Numbered from the stretch's first letter, positions 18,782 to 28,925 are shown. The stretch: 64,000 bases of DNA from Deltaproteobacteria bacterium (GCA_031276865.1 JAISMF010000038.1:1-64000); one strand, 5' to 3'. Numbers and translations are program-made. Notes: generated from the letters alone by a model not told the origin.

Positions 18782-19273
18782 CTGCCGCGCAAGCGCTCCA
18801 GGCCGATCTGCCAAATAAAATTGAAAATAGTATATTCATATTTAAAATAATAATATTAATACTAATATATTAAATTAATATTAATAATATAATAGTATAA
18901 TACATAATAAAAATTTTAATTTAATCAATCAATAGATAATTAAATTTAAATTTAAACAAAGATATCAGTTAAAAATTTTTAAAGAATTTATCTTTCCGTC
19001 CGTCTATACGCGCGAAAATTGGTAAATTTGACAATTTGACTCTCCATTTGACAAACCTTTTTTTTAGTCGTATCATTTCTTATCCCGTAAGTTGTTATTT
19101 GATTTTTAAAACTGTTGCCCGTTATTTGCATTTGAAATTTTAGTGAACGACAGTGATGTTTAGTTTCCAGGTTAAATCAAGTCGAATTATTGTAAAAACG
19201 ATGTCGTTAACTCCTATATTCAATCATTTCAGAGTAAACCTAAAGCTCATTTTGCGCCACTCCCTTTAAACTT
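18782..19273. other. AT-rich spacer upstream of ATPase copy 1
   Basis: 18820-18990 is almost pure A/T with short TTAATATTAA motifs and no gene. A second TTGACA-like box occurs at 19028-19033. The rest is unremarkable leader sequence for the ATPase copy that starts at 19274. Confidence 0.45.
19048..19076 (+). promoter_or_regulatory. Sigma70-like promoter for ATPase copy 1
   Basis: A perfect TTGACA (19048-19053), 17-bp spacer and TATCAT (19071-19076) point towards the start at 19274, leaving a leader of about 190 bases. Pattern evidence only. Confidence 0.45.
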
Positions 19274-20980
19274 ATGACTAATCCAACTATAAAGCAGTTC
19301 AATACTACAGGCCCATGCTTTCCATCAAAGCATTACATGCTGCCAGCACTGCCTCGCATACAAGGTGTTGATGAAATGATTGAGGGAGAATACTATTTCA
19401 TCATCCACGCGCCAAGACAGTCAGGTAAGACGACCTGTTTAAATACCTTGACTGACAAAATCAACACGGAAACAAACTTTTACGGCCTATGCTGTTCTCT
19501 TGAAACATGCGATAGGTAACTGATGACGCTTTGGCAATGACTAGAATAGTTGTTGAAATTTATACCGCCCTAAAAATATCGGGTATTCCTAATCTGTCAG
19601 CATTATCTTATCCTGATGACTCATTGCCTCAAGCAGATCCATCGATTAAAGTGAGAAATTTTTTAAATTATCTATGTGTTAATCTTGATAAGGATCTCGT
19701 AATTTTTTTCGATGAAGCTGATTGTTTGACAGATACACCTCTACTAACTTTTTTGCGACAAATCCGAAATGGATATAACAGCAGAAATCGTTCAAAAGAT
19801 GCTAAATTTCCTCGTTCTATGGTTCTCGTAGGCATGCGAGACATCAGGGGTTATTTGTTTCTATCACGTTTTGGAGAACCTTCTACTGGTCTTGCTAGTC
19901 CTTTCAACGTCAAGAAGAAAGCATTAACTCTTTCCAATTTCACTAGAGATGAAATAAGAATGCTCTATCGGCAGCACACTATAGCTAGTGGCCAAGTTTT
20001 TGAGTCGGAAGCTGTGGATCGCGCTTGGTACTGGTCACAAGGTCAACCATGGTTAGTTAACGCTTTAGCATATGAAATTGTGGTAAATATTCAAAAAAAT
20101 AATTACACAATCGCTGTAACAGCGGATAGCATGGATCTGGCCGCTGAAACTATCATCAAAAACCGTGATACGCATATAGAATCTCTAAAGGAGCGCCTCA
20201 AGGAGCCTAGAGTTATCAAAGTTATGGATTCAGTTTTTGCGGGTACGCCAGGCGTGGTTCTTCTAAACTCCGATGACCGCCAGTATTGCCTGGATTTGGG
20301 GCTAGTGGTTGAAGATGGAGTTGGCAACCTTCGTCCGGCTAACGCTATTTATAGCGAAGTAATGTCAAGACTTCTCACTGATGAAATTCAATTGGCTCTA
20401 GACAATAAGATTAGTAAAATTAAATGGCATGATGATACAGTTGTTTACATGAACGAAATATTAAAACAGTTTCAATTATTCTGGCGACAGAATGGCTTAA
20501 CATTTCCTCTAAGAATTAATGAATTCGATTCAAAAACTCATCAAGTTATTAAAGGAACTTGATTCGCTTCCTCTAGCTTTTGAATTAAATGAAAGCGATT
20601 CACTTTCTTTTATTGGACGAGTAAAAGACGCGATAGCAAGACAATACGATGATGCGGTGTATTCACTGTTATTACTAGCCTTTCTTCAAAAAGTAGTTAA
20701 TAGCGACGCTTTAGTTCATCGTGAATTTGCGCAAGGTCTAGGCGCGGTTGATCTTAGCGTGATTTTTAAAGAACGTCAATACCTAATTGAAGTCAAATTA
20801 TATGGTCAAAAATCTTCTGAAGATAGCTTGGAGCAAGTTTGTAGGTATTTAGATACTAGTGGAGAAAATGAAGCTTGGATAGTTGTTTTTGATCGGGATA
20901 GGAATAAAACATGGGATGATAAGATTACTTGGGATACAGTTCAAATTAATAAATTTACTATTCATATCGTAGGTTGTTGA
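19274..20980 (+). pseudogene. AAA ATPase/PD-(D/E)XK nuclease family, copy 1, two frameshifts
   Basis: Three consecutive frames rebuild one protein of about 560 residues related to the intact copy at 38126. Piece 1 has the family start FNTTGPC and Walker A HAPRQSGKTT. Near 19516 one base is missing (CDR then VTDDALAMTRI in another frame). Piece 2 contains Walker B (IFFDEADC) and the conserved WSQGQPWLVNALAYE block. Near 20520-20560 a second shift leads to piece 3, the nuclease half (GAVDLSVIF, then YLIEVKLYG, giving the D...ExK core) ending in HIVGC. DNA is distinctly more AT-rich than the core genes. Function of the family is unknown; an AAA-type ATPase coupled to a nuclease fold suggests DNA processing or defence. 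Confidence 0.75.
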
Positions 20981-20987
20981 AGCCAAT

Positions 20988-21066
20988 GGTTTTTCGGACT
21001 TTTGCGTGTTCAGTGTTTATAAAAAATGAGTAGCATTAATTGCGTCATTTTTTAAATTATTACTCC
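20988..21066 (+). repeat. Degenerate copy of the ISL3-like element left end
   Basis: These 79 bases match the left end of the inverted-repeat element at 23245 (GG-TTTTCGGACTTT, then GCGTGTTCAG, AAAAAATGAG, AGCATTAATTGCGTCA). It begins 8 bases after the stop of ATPase copy 1. Together with the right end at 23808 it could bound a larger element containing ATPase copy 2. Confidence 0.5.
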
Positions 21067-21148
21067 AGCGGATAAAAGTTAGAATGTTGTCGGTCTGTAT
21101 CGCTGGCCTTATACTTGGCGCTTTCTAATATTTAACCGCCGGAGTAAT
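21059..21148. repeat. Small palindromic element with ATTACTCCRGCGGWTAAA ends
   Basis: ATTACTCCAGCGGATAAA (21059-21076) is matched in inverted orientation by TTTAACCGCCGGAGTAAT (21131-21148), with two mismatches. Similar single copies occur at about 37800 and 42596. This looks like a tiny non-autonomous repeat. Its interior is not coding. Confidence 0.5.
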
Positions 21149-21494
21149 ACTCTAATTGTAGTATTATTACTGGTATTGGTATTTGCGAAAGACTTATTGT
21201 TTGCTCGTTGGTACCGCAACCTAAATATGCGCCTTTTTGAATTTCAACAAGATTATCAAGAAAACCTAATGCCTTAACAGTCGTCACCGGACTGCACGGC
21301 TTTGCCTCTCCAATTCGACATTAATTTCAATAATTAAATCAAAAATTGATAGTTGATTGTTTTCAATCTTTTGCTCCCTATCTGGTATATACTATATTTA
21401 CGCTTGAAAATATTTACCGATGTTGCTACTTTCAAAAAGAGCGATGCTCGTCTGGCTATTGCTTGTAAATGGTTGGATGATAAATCTAGAATAT
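21149..21494. other. Intergenic region with one short frame
   Basis: No firm gene. A frame opening at TTG 21404 (41 residues, containing FTDVATFKKSDARLAIACKW) reads like protein and ends at 21529, converging with the end of ATPase copy 2. It has no recognisable family and no clear ribosome-binding site, so it is probably a relic. Confidence 0.3.
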
Positions 21495-23093
21495 TTAACA
21501 TCCAGCAATATGAATTATCGCATTATTAAACTCTATAGATTCCCACGTTATTTTATCATCCCAATCTTTATCCCAATTTGTATCAAAAATAACTAACCAA
21601 CCTTCTTTAGCTCCACATAAATCCATATATGAACGTAATTGGTTCAAAAATTCTGTCTTTAGACGATCAGTAAAGTTATCTCTGCGTTTTAACTTTATTT
21701 CAACTGGATAAGAAACGCCTTTATATTCGATAAAAATATCAACTCGCTTGTTGCCTAAGGCGTGTTCACGATTGAGTTTGTCAACATCGCTGTTTAAAAT
21801 ACGTTGTAAAAATGAAAAACAAACTAAATGCGGTATATATTCAGGTAAATTCTTCAGTTTACCTAGCAGTTCCGCGTTTTCTCGCCAATATTGTTGAAAT
21901 GCCTTCAAAAGACCGGTCATTTCAAGTTGTTGACCTTGAGTCCAGCGGCCAACCATCTTTTTGGCGCTTTAATTTGAAGATGACTAGACAGTTTGCGAAG
22001 CATAATTTCTTCATATATTGGGTTGGATGACAAGTATGAACCATTTTCACATTTTATAAGTCCTAAATCTTGAATATAATCTAAATCTTCATCAGAAACT
22101 TCATCATCTTCGTCTGGATTGCCGAATATGACAGATGCAAGAGCTCTATTGACCCTCGGTTCCTTGATTCGTTCTAAGAGAGAATCAAGATGCGCAGGCC
22201 GACTTAAAATTACATCTCTGGCAGCCTTATCAATAATATCCGTTGTTATAACCTTTGAGTAGTCGTTTTTCAAAATCTCAACTACCGCTTCGTAAGCTAA
22301 GGCGTTGACCAACCAAGGTTGTCCCTCGGACCAATGCCATGCCCTTTCAATGGCCGAATCCTCAAAAACTTGACCGCTAGCCTCAGTATGTTGATTATAG
22401 AGAGTTTTGATTTCATCTTGGGTAAAATTAGCTAAAGTTAAGGCCTTTTTTTTAACATTAAAGGGACTGGCCATGCCAGATGATTGAGAATCAGGGCGGA
22501 CTTGAATCAGATAGTCTCTGATGTCTCTTATACCTACAAGAGCCATAGATCTTGGAAAATTATTTCCAGGTTTGTGCCTAACTAGGTAAGCGTCTCGAAT
22601 TTGAGATAAAAATGTGATCAAAGGTTGATTTGCTAAACAGTCAGCCTCATCGAAAAAAAAAGATTAACTCTTTATCTAAATCCTGACATAACGCTCTAAG
22701 AATTGTTCTTATTTTTCTATTTGAATCTTTCATACCAGGCAATAAATCATAAGTATCAGCTTTTTGCTTTATTAAATTAACTTGTGAATCAACCATAGCT
22801 TGATTAATTTGACTAACTATTCTTGTCGTAGCATTATCATCATCTGTTATTCCTCTTAATGAGGCAAGAGAGCAATTTATCGCGTAAAATCGACCTTCTG
22901 AATTAATGTCATCAGTTAAAAAGTCTAAAAAAGTGGTTTTCCCGGATTGTCTAGGAGCATGAAGTATAAAATAATATTTGCCCTCAATCATCCTACGTAC
23001 TTCAAGTTGACGCGGTAAAACCGGCAGCATGTAATGATCTGACAAAACACAAGGGCCAGCGGTATTGAACTCTTTGATAGATGGTCTACTCAT
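21495..23093 (-). pseudogene. AAA ATPase/PD-(D/E)XK nuclease family, copy 2, two frameshifts
   Basis: Minus-strand copy in three pieces. Piece 1 (23093-22647) has FNTAGPC and Walker A HAPRQSGKTT and stops at IFFFR. The break is a run of nine T's in the Walker B codons; with eight the frame would continue IFFFDEADC into piece 2 (22621-21917), which carries WSEGQPWLVNALAYE. A second shift near 21950 at an A run leads to piece 3 (21956-21495), the nuclease half with KRVDIFIEY, YPVEIKLKR and the usual ending HIAGC. Otherwise the gene is nearly complete, and all conserved blocks are present. Recent inactivation or programmed/transcriptional slippage are both possible. Confidence 0.75.
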
Positions 23094-23244
23094 AGCTAAC
23101 CTCTATGGAATCAGGTGATGGAAGCGCTTGTAATGCAAAGAATCAATAGTCAGCTTTAGGCTGAGGCGCTTATACTTTCCATTTTTTTATTATACCATAT
23201 TTTTAAGATTCGAGGCAAACTTGCGGGACGGAAGAAAGAAAAAT

Positions 23245-23808
23245 GGCTCTTCGGACTTTCGCGTGTTCAGGGTTAAAAAAAATGAGCAGCATTTATTGCG
23301 TCAATTTATTGTACTCCAATTGTTGTATTTTTGCAGGTATTTGAATAGGCGAGAGGTGAAGGGCGGTGGAATGTTTAGTCTCGGATCCCCTTCAGCCGCC
23401 TTTATCAGGTTTTCAGAAGCCACCCGAAAAAAATGTGTTTCACACCACTATATATTGATCGAACGGGTCCTAGAAACCGTCCCGGGGCTCCGTCCCTTCC
23501 CAGGCGAACCCTCGCCACCGCCTCTTCAGCCGGCTTTATCCCCGAAGCCCGCGGCAGCTCGGGCGGCGAAACCTCCAGGGCTGGGGCTCCAGGCCGCGAA
23601 TCACATCGGAACCGACATACATAATCGCTCCAAAGCTCCAAACTGGGTCCGAGACTTTATACCCCGTATATGGTGGTGTTCGCTTGCGGACATGAAAAAA
23701 TCCCGTCAATATCGCCAAATCAATGAATTATGTTTACGACATCTAACTGTTTTTTAAATATTACTATATATTGTATCTACTATGAAACACTCGAAAGTCC
23801 GAAGAGCC
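23245..23808. mobile_element. 564-bp non-autonomous element with ISL3-like inverted repeats
   Basis: The left end GGCTCTTCGGACTTTCG (23245-23261) is perfectly repeated in inverted orientation at 23792-23808, and similarity extends through a GTGTTCA-type stretch for about 25 bp with one or two mismatches. The interior has no transposase; an open frame across it has no protein-like features and mixes AT-rich ends with a GC-rich middle. The GGCTCTTCGG start resembles ISL3-family termini (family knowledge, not tested). Flanking A-rich 8-mers are similar but not identical, so target duplications are not proven. Confidence 0.6.
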
Positions 23809-24584
23809 AAAAAATACTTTCTAAAACACACCCCGCTTTATCATAAACTTCGGTGCGGAGTTTCCAGAATAGTTTTTGGATCTTGTCAGGCTCCCTCCGT
23901 CATTTTAAAAGGCTTTTTCCCTCCCGCGGCTGAGGCCCCAAATGTTCGGAACTAGGGGTCTCGCGTGGGGTTTGTCTTTGACATGATGTGATAGAAAAAT
24001 ATAAAAATATAAATAGTATAATTTAAATTTTATTTTATAATATAATCTATCTATAATTCTAAATTTTATTGTATAATTAAAATTTATCAATTTCACGGCA
24101 AACCTAAATCCTGGCCGGGAGACGCCGCGGCGTTATTGAAAATTACAACGACTGGAGATCATAGTTTGCGGTGAAAAACGGAAAACGCTTCTCTCCGGCG
24201 GAGTCGATGGTCTCGCCTTTCACCTTGATTTTTCATCTAATATTAACAAGATACGCTCTTTTACCTTCACGTGTGTCAATAACGCGTATCACTCAAGCGC
24301 GGCGATATTTCCATTTTAAGACGCCTTCCGGACGCCGGCTTTAAGTTTTCCCCCAATTCGGCTTCCTCCATCCTTCCTGGCGCCGCTTCGGTCCTCCTTT
24401 AAGCGTCTTTCCCCGCCCTCCCTCCAACTGCCTTCCGCGGGCGTGGGAAAATAGACTGACTTATAATCGATCGGCGTCCTCCTGGAAATTTTTGCCAATC
24501 CGCCCGTCCGCGTGCTAATATCGGCTTTCCGGCCTCTCCGGCGTCCGGTCGTCGGAGAGGCCCACCTTTCACCCGGGAGTCTGG
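23809..24584. other. Intergenic region before cobU
   Basis: No gene seen. 23980-24090 is an AT-rich island. A 9-bp perfect stem, GGCCTCTCC at 24531-24539 with GGAGAGGCC at 24554-24562, lies 22 bases before the cobU start and could affect its translation or end upstream transcription. I did not find a B12-box-like motif, so a cobalamin riboswitch is not supported. Confidence 0.45.
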
Positions 24585-25112
24585 ATGGGAAATATCACTC
24601 TTTTCATCGGAGGGGCGAAAAGCGGCAAAACCAAAGCCGCCCTGGCCGAGGCCGCCCACTACCCCCCCCCCTACTATTATTTGGCCACCGCCCAGGGCCT
24701 GGACGAGGAGATGCGCTCCAGGATCCGCCATCATCAAGACGAGCGCGGTCCGGAATGGCGGACTTTGGAATCCCCCCTGAATCCGGAGGGGACTCTGCGA
24801 GAGCTTCCGGGAGCTTCCCCGGTGCTTTTGGACTGCCTAACCCTGTGGTTTAGCAACCTATTGGGGGACCACCCGGGAAACCATCCGCCCGTCTCTTTTT
24901 TTAACGAGAAGATCAGGGACTTGATCGAGGCCGCCGGAATTTACCAGGGTCCGGTCATCGTGGTCTCAAACGAGTTGGGAAGCGGCATGGTGCCCATGGA
25001 TCCCGTCTCCCGCGACTACCGGGACGCGATAGGCCTCGCCCACCAGCGGCTGGCCGCGGCGGCGGAGAAGGTCTGCCTGGTCGTAGCCGGCATACCCGTG
25101 AAGATCAAGTAA
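24585..25112 (+). CDS. cobU: Adenosylcobinamide kinase / adenosylcobinamide-phosphate guanylyltransferase
   Basis: 175 residues, the usual CobU size. The P-loop near the start reads FIGGAKSGKTKAAL (GxxxSGKT), followed by LATAQGLDEEM and HHQDERGPEWRTLE, the family's His/Arg guanylylation region, then VLLDCLTLWFSNLL and VSNELGSGMVP. The enzyme phosphorylates adenosylcobinamide and transfers GMP to it in the late steps of cobalamin nucleotide-loop assembly, in the cytosol. GGGAG lies 6 bases upstream of the ATG. The stop is 10 bases before the hemW-like gene, so the two are probably co-transcribed. No other cob gene is present in the window. Confidence 0.92.
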   Translation: MGNITLFIGGAKSGKTKAALAEAAHYPPPYYYLATAQGLDEEMRSRIRHHQDERGPEWRTLESPLNPEGTLRELPGASPVLLDCLTLWFSNLLGDHPGNHPPVSFFNEKIRDLIEAAGIYQGPVIVVSNELGSGMVPMDPVSRDYRDAIGLAHQRLAAAAEKVCLVVAGIPVKIK

Positions 25113-25122
25113 TCGCCAAATC

Positions 25123-26223
25123 ATGCCGGAGGCCCCCGGACTCTACGTCCACATCCCGTTTTGCGCCCGCAAGTGCCCGTATTGCGACTTTTACAGCGAG
25201 AAAGGCGCCCCGGAAGAGCGGGACTTCTTTTTCCGGGCCCTGGAGCGGGAGCTCGAAGGCGAGCTCCCCTTTTGGCGGGAGCCCTTCGGAAGCGTCTTTC
25301 TGGGCGGCGGAAGCCCCAGCGTCTTAAGCTCGGGCGAGGCCCAAAGGCTTGAAAAGATCCTCTCCCGGGCGCGCGTCGCGAAGGACGCCGAGTTCACCCT
25401 GGAGGCCAATCCCGGCGACTTGGACCGTGAGAGGCTGAAACTCTGGCGGGAGCTCGGGGCGAACAGGCTCTCCTTGGGCGTCCAGACCTTTTCCCCGGCG
25501 GGTCTCAAATCCCTAGGCCGCGTCCACTCCCCCGCGGACGCGTTTAAGAGCGCCCGGGCCGCCGCGGACTTGGGATTTTCCCTCGGCGTCGATCTCATGG
25601 TCGGCTGGAGCGGCGGAAAGGTCGAGGTTTTGGAAAGGGATCTGGAGACGGCCCTCTCTTTGGGAGCCCGGCACCTCTCCGTCTACTCCCTCACCCTAAA
25701 CCCCTCCGGGCGATTTTTTCGGGAGCTGAGCGCGGGGCTGCGCCCCGCGCTCCCCGGCGAGGAGGAGACGGCCGCCCTCCTCGACCGGGCCGCCTCGTTT
25801 CTTTCCGACCGCGGCCTCGTCCGCTACGAGGTCTCCAACTACGCCTTTCCCGGCTCCGAGTGCCGCCACAACCTCAAATACTGGAACCGGACCCCGTATC
25901 TGGGGCTGGGCCCCTCGGCCCACGCCTTCACGGGAAAAACCCGCCGGGCCAACCTCGCCCCGCTCGGCCTCTGGGGGGAGGCCGTCCTCGCGGGGAAACC
26001 CCGCCTGGCCTTCCAAGAGGATCTGAGCCCGGAAGACGAGAGGCTGGAGCGGCTCTTTCTGGGCTTGAGACTAAGGGCGGGGCTGGAGGAGTCCCTGGCC
26101 GGGGACCAGTCGCTCGTGGAGGGCTTCGTCGCCCGGGGTCTTTTGGAGCGCCGGGAAGGAAGGCTCCTTCCGACGGACGCGGGCTTTCTGGCGGCGGACT
26201 ATCTCGCCCGCAGGCTCTCCTAG
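25123..26223 (+). CDS. hemW: HemW-like radical SAM protein
   Basis: 366 residues. The N-terminus has the radical SAM cluster motif CARKCPYCDFYS (CxxxCxxC) right after YVHIPF, typical of the HemN/HemW family, then the FLGGGSPSVL glycine motif, LEANPGD, RLSLGVQTF and YEVSNYAFPGSECRHNLKYW. These are characteristic of HemW, a heme chaperone often misannotated as oxygen-independent coproporphyrinogen oxidase; HemW proteins lack the extra N-terminal residues of true HemN, and this one begins only ten residues before the motif. It acts in the cytosol with a [4Fe-4S] cluster. It follows cobU by 10 bases with no clear ribosome-binding site. Confidence 0.88.
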   Translation: MPEAPGLYVHIPFCARKCPYCDFYSEKGAPEERDFFFRALERELEGELPFWREPFGSVFLGGGSPSVLSSGEAQRLEKILSRARVAKDAEFTLEANPGDLDRERLKLWRELGANRLSLGVQTFSPAGLKSLGRVHSPADAFKSARAAADLGFSLGVDLMVGWSGGKVEVLERDLETALSLGARHLSVYSLTLNPSGRFFRELSAGLRPALPGEEETAALLDRAASFLSDRGLVRYEVSNYAFPGSECRHNLKYWNRTPYLGLGPSAHAFTGKTRRANLAPLGLWGEAVLAGKPRLAFQEDLSPEDERLERLFLGLRLRAGLEESLAGDQSLVEGFVARGLLERREGRLLPTDAGFLAADYLARRLS

Positions 26224-26470
26224 GCCTTGAGGGCCTAAAGCCTCAAGCCGGAAAAACGGGTTGGGGCGAAGATGGGGTAAATGGGGGGTCTCCCTCGTCG
26301 AAACCCGCGAAGGGAGCCGGAACGAAGCCCCTGAAACGGAATCCGCCCCGAAACCCGCGGCTCCTAAATTCCGCCCCGCACGAAGCGCCGGGAACCCGGC
26401 TCCCCGTAGGGGAAAGGCTTTAAAAAAAAATCCCTTTTCGGCCGCGGAGGCAGGGATACCCCTCCTCCGC

Positions 26471-26501
26471 CCCCCGCCGGACGGATTCCGGCCGGCGGGG
26501 G
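26471..26501 (+). terminator. Hairpin downstream of hemW
   Basis: CCCCCGCCGG (26471-26480) pairs perfectly with CCGGCGGGGG (26492-26501), followed by TCTTTAACT. The stem is strong but the T tract is poor, so it is a probable rather than certain terminator of the cobU-hemW unit. Confidence 0.55.
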
Positions 26502-26530
26502 TCTTTAACTCGCGTTCGACGTCTCCGCCG

Positions 26531-26570
26531 GGTCAATAAGTCCGGGGCTTCGGCTCCGGACTTATTGACC
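26531..26570 (+). promoter_or_regulatory. Perfect 15-bp hairpin just upstream of the DUF362 gene
   Basis: GGTCAATAAGTCCGG (26531-26545) and its exact complement (26556-26570) enclose a 10-base GC-rich loop. It ends 21 bases before the DUF362 start at 26592, and the ribosome-binding site (GGGAGA) lies just after it. Possibly an attenuator, mRNA stabiliser or terminator of the upstream unit. Confidence 0.5.
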
Positions 26571-26591
26571 GGACGGAAGTGGGAGAAAAAA

Positions 26592-27695
26592 ATGTCCAAG
26601 GTCTTTTTCACCGACACGCGCTGCCGCCTGGGCGACAGCCTGTTGGACAAGCTGAGGCGGCTTTTAAACGCCTCGGGTTTCAAGGAGATCGATTTCAAAA
26701 AGAAGTTCGCCGCCATCAAGATCCACTTCGGCGAGCCGGGGAATCTGGCCTTCCTGCGGCCCAACTTCGCGAAAACGGTCGCGGATCAGATAAAGGCCCT
26801 GAAGGGCAGGCCCTTTTTGACCGACTGCGGCACCCTCTACGTGGGGCGCCGCGCCCACGCCCTCGCGCACTTGGAGGCCGCCTACGAAAACGGCTTCAGC
26901 CCGTATTCGGCCGGCTGCCACGTGATCATCGCCGACGGCCTCAAGGGCACGGACGAGGTGGAGGCGCCCGTAAGGGGGGGCGAGCTCTTAAAAAGCGCGA
27001 AGATAGGCCGGGCGATAATGGACGCGGACATCCTGGTGTCCCTGAACCACTTCAAGGGCCACGAGCTAACCGGCTTCGGCGGGGCCATAAAGAACGTGGG
27101 CATGGGTTCCGGCAGCCGGGCGGGCAAGATGATCATGCACAACGACTCCAAACCCGTGGTGAGCCAAAAGCTCTGCGTGGGCTGCGGCGAATGCCTCAAG
27201 CACTGCGGGCAAGAAGCGATAAAGCTCGTGAACAAAAAGGCCAGGATCGACCCCGCCCTCTGCGTGGGCTGCGGGCGCTGCCTGGGCTCCTGCAACCAGA
27301 ACGCCGTCTCCAACTCCTGGTCCTCGGCGCCCGACGCCCTCTCCAAAAAGATCGTCGAGTACGCCAAGGCCGTGGTGGACGAAAGGCCCTCCTTCCACAT
27401 AAACGTCGTGAACCAGGTCTCGCCCTTCTGCGACTGCCACCAGGAGAACGACGCGGCCGTGATCCCGGACGTGGGGATCTTCTGCGGCCGCGATCTGGTC
27501 GCCGTGGACCAGGCTTCCATAGACGCCGTTAACCGGGAGACGGTTTTGAAGGGCTCGGCCGCGGACGGATTGGAGATCCGCGCTGGAGACGTCTTCTCGG
27601 CCGTGCATCCTATGACCAACTGGCGGGTCCAGATGGAGCACGCGGAAAAGATCGGCCTGGGGGAGACGGCCTACGAGCTGGTGAAGGTCGCCTAA
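26592..27695 (+). CDS. DUF362 family protein with two 4Fe-4S motifs
   Basis: 367 residues from ATG 26592 (GTGGGAG 6 bases upstream; an in-frame ATG is not present further up). The N-terminal 200 residues are DUF362-like (KIHFGEPGNLAFLRP, LTDCGTLYVG, NHFKGHELTGFGGAIKNVGMG). Near residues 195-240 are two ferredoxin motifs, CVGCGECLKHC and CVGCGRCLGSC, enough for two [4Fe-4S] clusters, followed by a C-terminal domain with VSPFCDCH. No signal peptide is seen, so it is cytosolic. DUF362 ferredoxin proteins are common in anaerobes, but the electron partner is unknown. Neighbours are unrelated, so the operon gives no clue. Confidence 0.88.
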   Translation: MSKVFFTDTRCRLGDSLLDKLRRLLNASGFKEIDFKKKFAAIKIHFGEPGNLAFLRPNFAKTVADQIKALKGRPFLTDCGTLYVGRRAHALAHLEAAYENGFSPYSAGCHVIIADGLKGTDEVEAPVRGGELLKSAKIGRAIMDADILVSLNHFKGHELTGFGGAIKNVGMGSGSRAGKMIMHNDSKPVVSQKLCVGCGECLKHCGQEAIKLVNKKARIDPALCVGCGRCLGSCNQNAVSNSWSSAPDALSKKIVEYAKAVVDERPSFHINVVNQVSPFCDCHQENDAAVIPDVGIFCGRDLVAVDQASIDAVNRETVLKGSAADGLEIRAGDVFSAVHPMTNWRVQMEHAEKIGLGETAYELVKVA

Positions 27696-27805
27696 GCCAC
27701 CCTCTTGCAAGCCCCGAAACCGCCTTCCGCGGAAAAAAACCGCCCTGGAAAGCCGGGGCGGCCGGGGCTTGTGGCGCTCTTTTCCCGCCTCGGCGAACGA
27801 GAACG

Positions 27806-27837
27806 CGGCGGGGGCGGAATCTTTTCCGCCCCCGCCG
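27806..27837. terminator. Strong hairpin between convergent genes
   Basis: A perfect 14-bp GC-rich stem (27806-27819 with 27824-27837) with a 4-base loop lies between the ends of the DUF362 gene and the DUF554 gene. Its position suggests a bidirectional terminator, although no long T tract follows on either strand. Confidence 0.5.
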
Positions 27838-27863
27838 CCGGAACTTTTCCCCGAAGCGGCTTT

Positions 27864-28556
27864 TTAAAAGGGAAGAAGCGAGGGGAGGATCAGGGCCCAG
27901 AGGAGGGCCGGAACGGAGTTTTTGAGGTTCACGGGCTTGGGGATTCCTATCATGTTCATGGCGATCCCCAAAACCAGCACCCCTCCGGCGCCGGTCAAGG
28001 CGGCCTGCGTCTCCAAAGTCACCCAGGGCTTCAGGAAGGCCGCGAGCATGGTGAGGCCGCCTTGGTAGAATAGAACGGCGATGGCGCTGAAAACCACTCC
28101 GGAGCCGGAGCGGGAGGCCAGGATCATGACGGCGAAGAAATCGATGACGGATTTGGTGAAAACCGTGGTCCTCCCCTCGCCCAGACCCTCCTCGAAGGAG
28201 CCGATGATGGACATCGCGCCCACGCAGACCAACAACGACGAGTTCACCAAGCCTTCGGTGAACTCGGGGTTTTTCGATTTGACGGCCCTTTTGAGGATCC
28301 CGCCCAGGGAGTCCAAACGTTCCGAAAGTTTCAAGAGCTCCCCGGTTCCGGCCCCCAGGGCGCAGGAGAGGATCACGGTTATGAAGGAGCCGCCGGAAAG
28401 GACCATGTTCAAAGCGATCCCCACGAGGCAGAGGCCGAAGAGCTGAAAAACCAAATTCCGGGTCCGCTCGGGGGCGAGGTTGCCGAAAAAGAGTCCTATG
28501 ACCGCGCCGGCGGCCACCGCCGCCGCGTTGATGATGGCTCCCCAGGGAATGATCAC
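27864..28556 (-). CDS. DUF554 (YqgA/YdfK-like) membrane protein
   Basis: 230 residues, all hydrophobic, with about seven membrane segments: GAIINAAAVAAGAVIGLFF at the start, then LFGLCLVGIALNMVL, FITVILSCALGAGTGE, LLVCVGAMSIIGS, DFFAVMILASRSGSGVVFS and ALTGAGGVLVLGIAMNMIG. These motifs and the length match DUF554. The family is a predicted inner-membrane transporter of unknown substrate. The start ATG 28556 gives a compact N-terminus (MIIPWGAIINA). No operon partner on this strand. Confidence 0.85.
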   Translation of the reverse strand: MIIPWGAIINAAAVAAGAVIGLFFGNLAPERTRNLVFQLFGLCLVGIALNMVLSGGSFITVILSCALGAGTGELLKLSERLDSLGGILKRAVKSKNPEFTEGLVNSSLLVCVGAMSIIGSFEEGLGEGRTTVFTKSVIDFFAVMILASRSGSGVVFSAIAVLFYQGGLTMLAAFLKPWVTLETQAALTGAGGVLVLGIAMNMIGIPKPVNLKNSVPALLWALILPSLLPF

Positions 28557-28925
28557 TTCGTCTCCAGATTGAAGGCGCCAAAGGCTTTCCGGAGGCGCCG
28601 GCGCCTAAAGACGCGTCCTTTAAAAGCGGAAGGAAGCCGGAAAAAAGGAGCTTTTCTCCGGCTTCGGGTGTTTCGAGGCTCCTCTAAGTACCCCGCCGCC
28701 CTCTTTCCTGTCAAGGGCGCTTTTCGGCCTGGACGCGCGGAAAACGGGAAAGGTTTTTTAGAGGAGGGGGGGGCTTGGAGGCTTGGACGCGCCTGGAGTC
28801 TTGAAAAAGCCCGGGTTTAAATCGAGAAGGACGTGAAAAGAGAAATAAGAGAAGAAAAGGTGAAAAAATTCACCGCGCCCGGCTTGAAACGCCGCCCTCC
28901 GGAAAGTTCCGGAAGGCCCGAGCGG

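Noticed and set aside
23221-23757. 178-residue plus-strand frame as a gene
   Set aside because: It lies across the inverted-repeat element, mixes unrelated composition blocks and shows no protein-like motif.
24100-24584. Cobalamin riboswitch before cobU
   Set aside because: No B12-box-like motif was found; only a short 9-bp hairpin is present.
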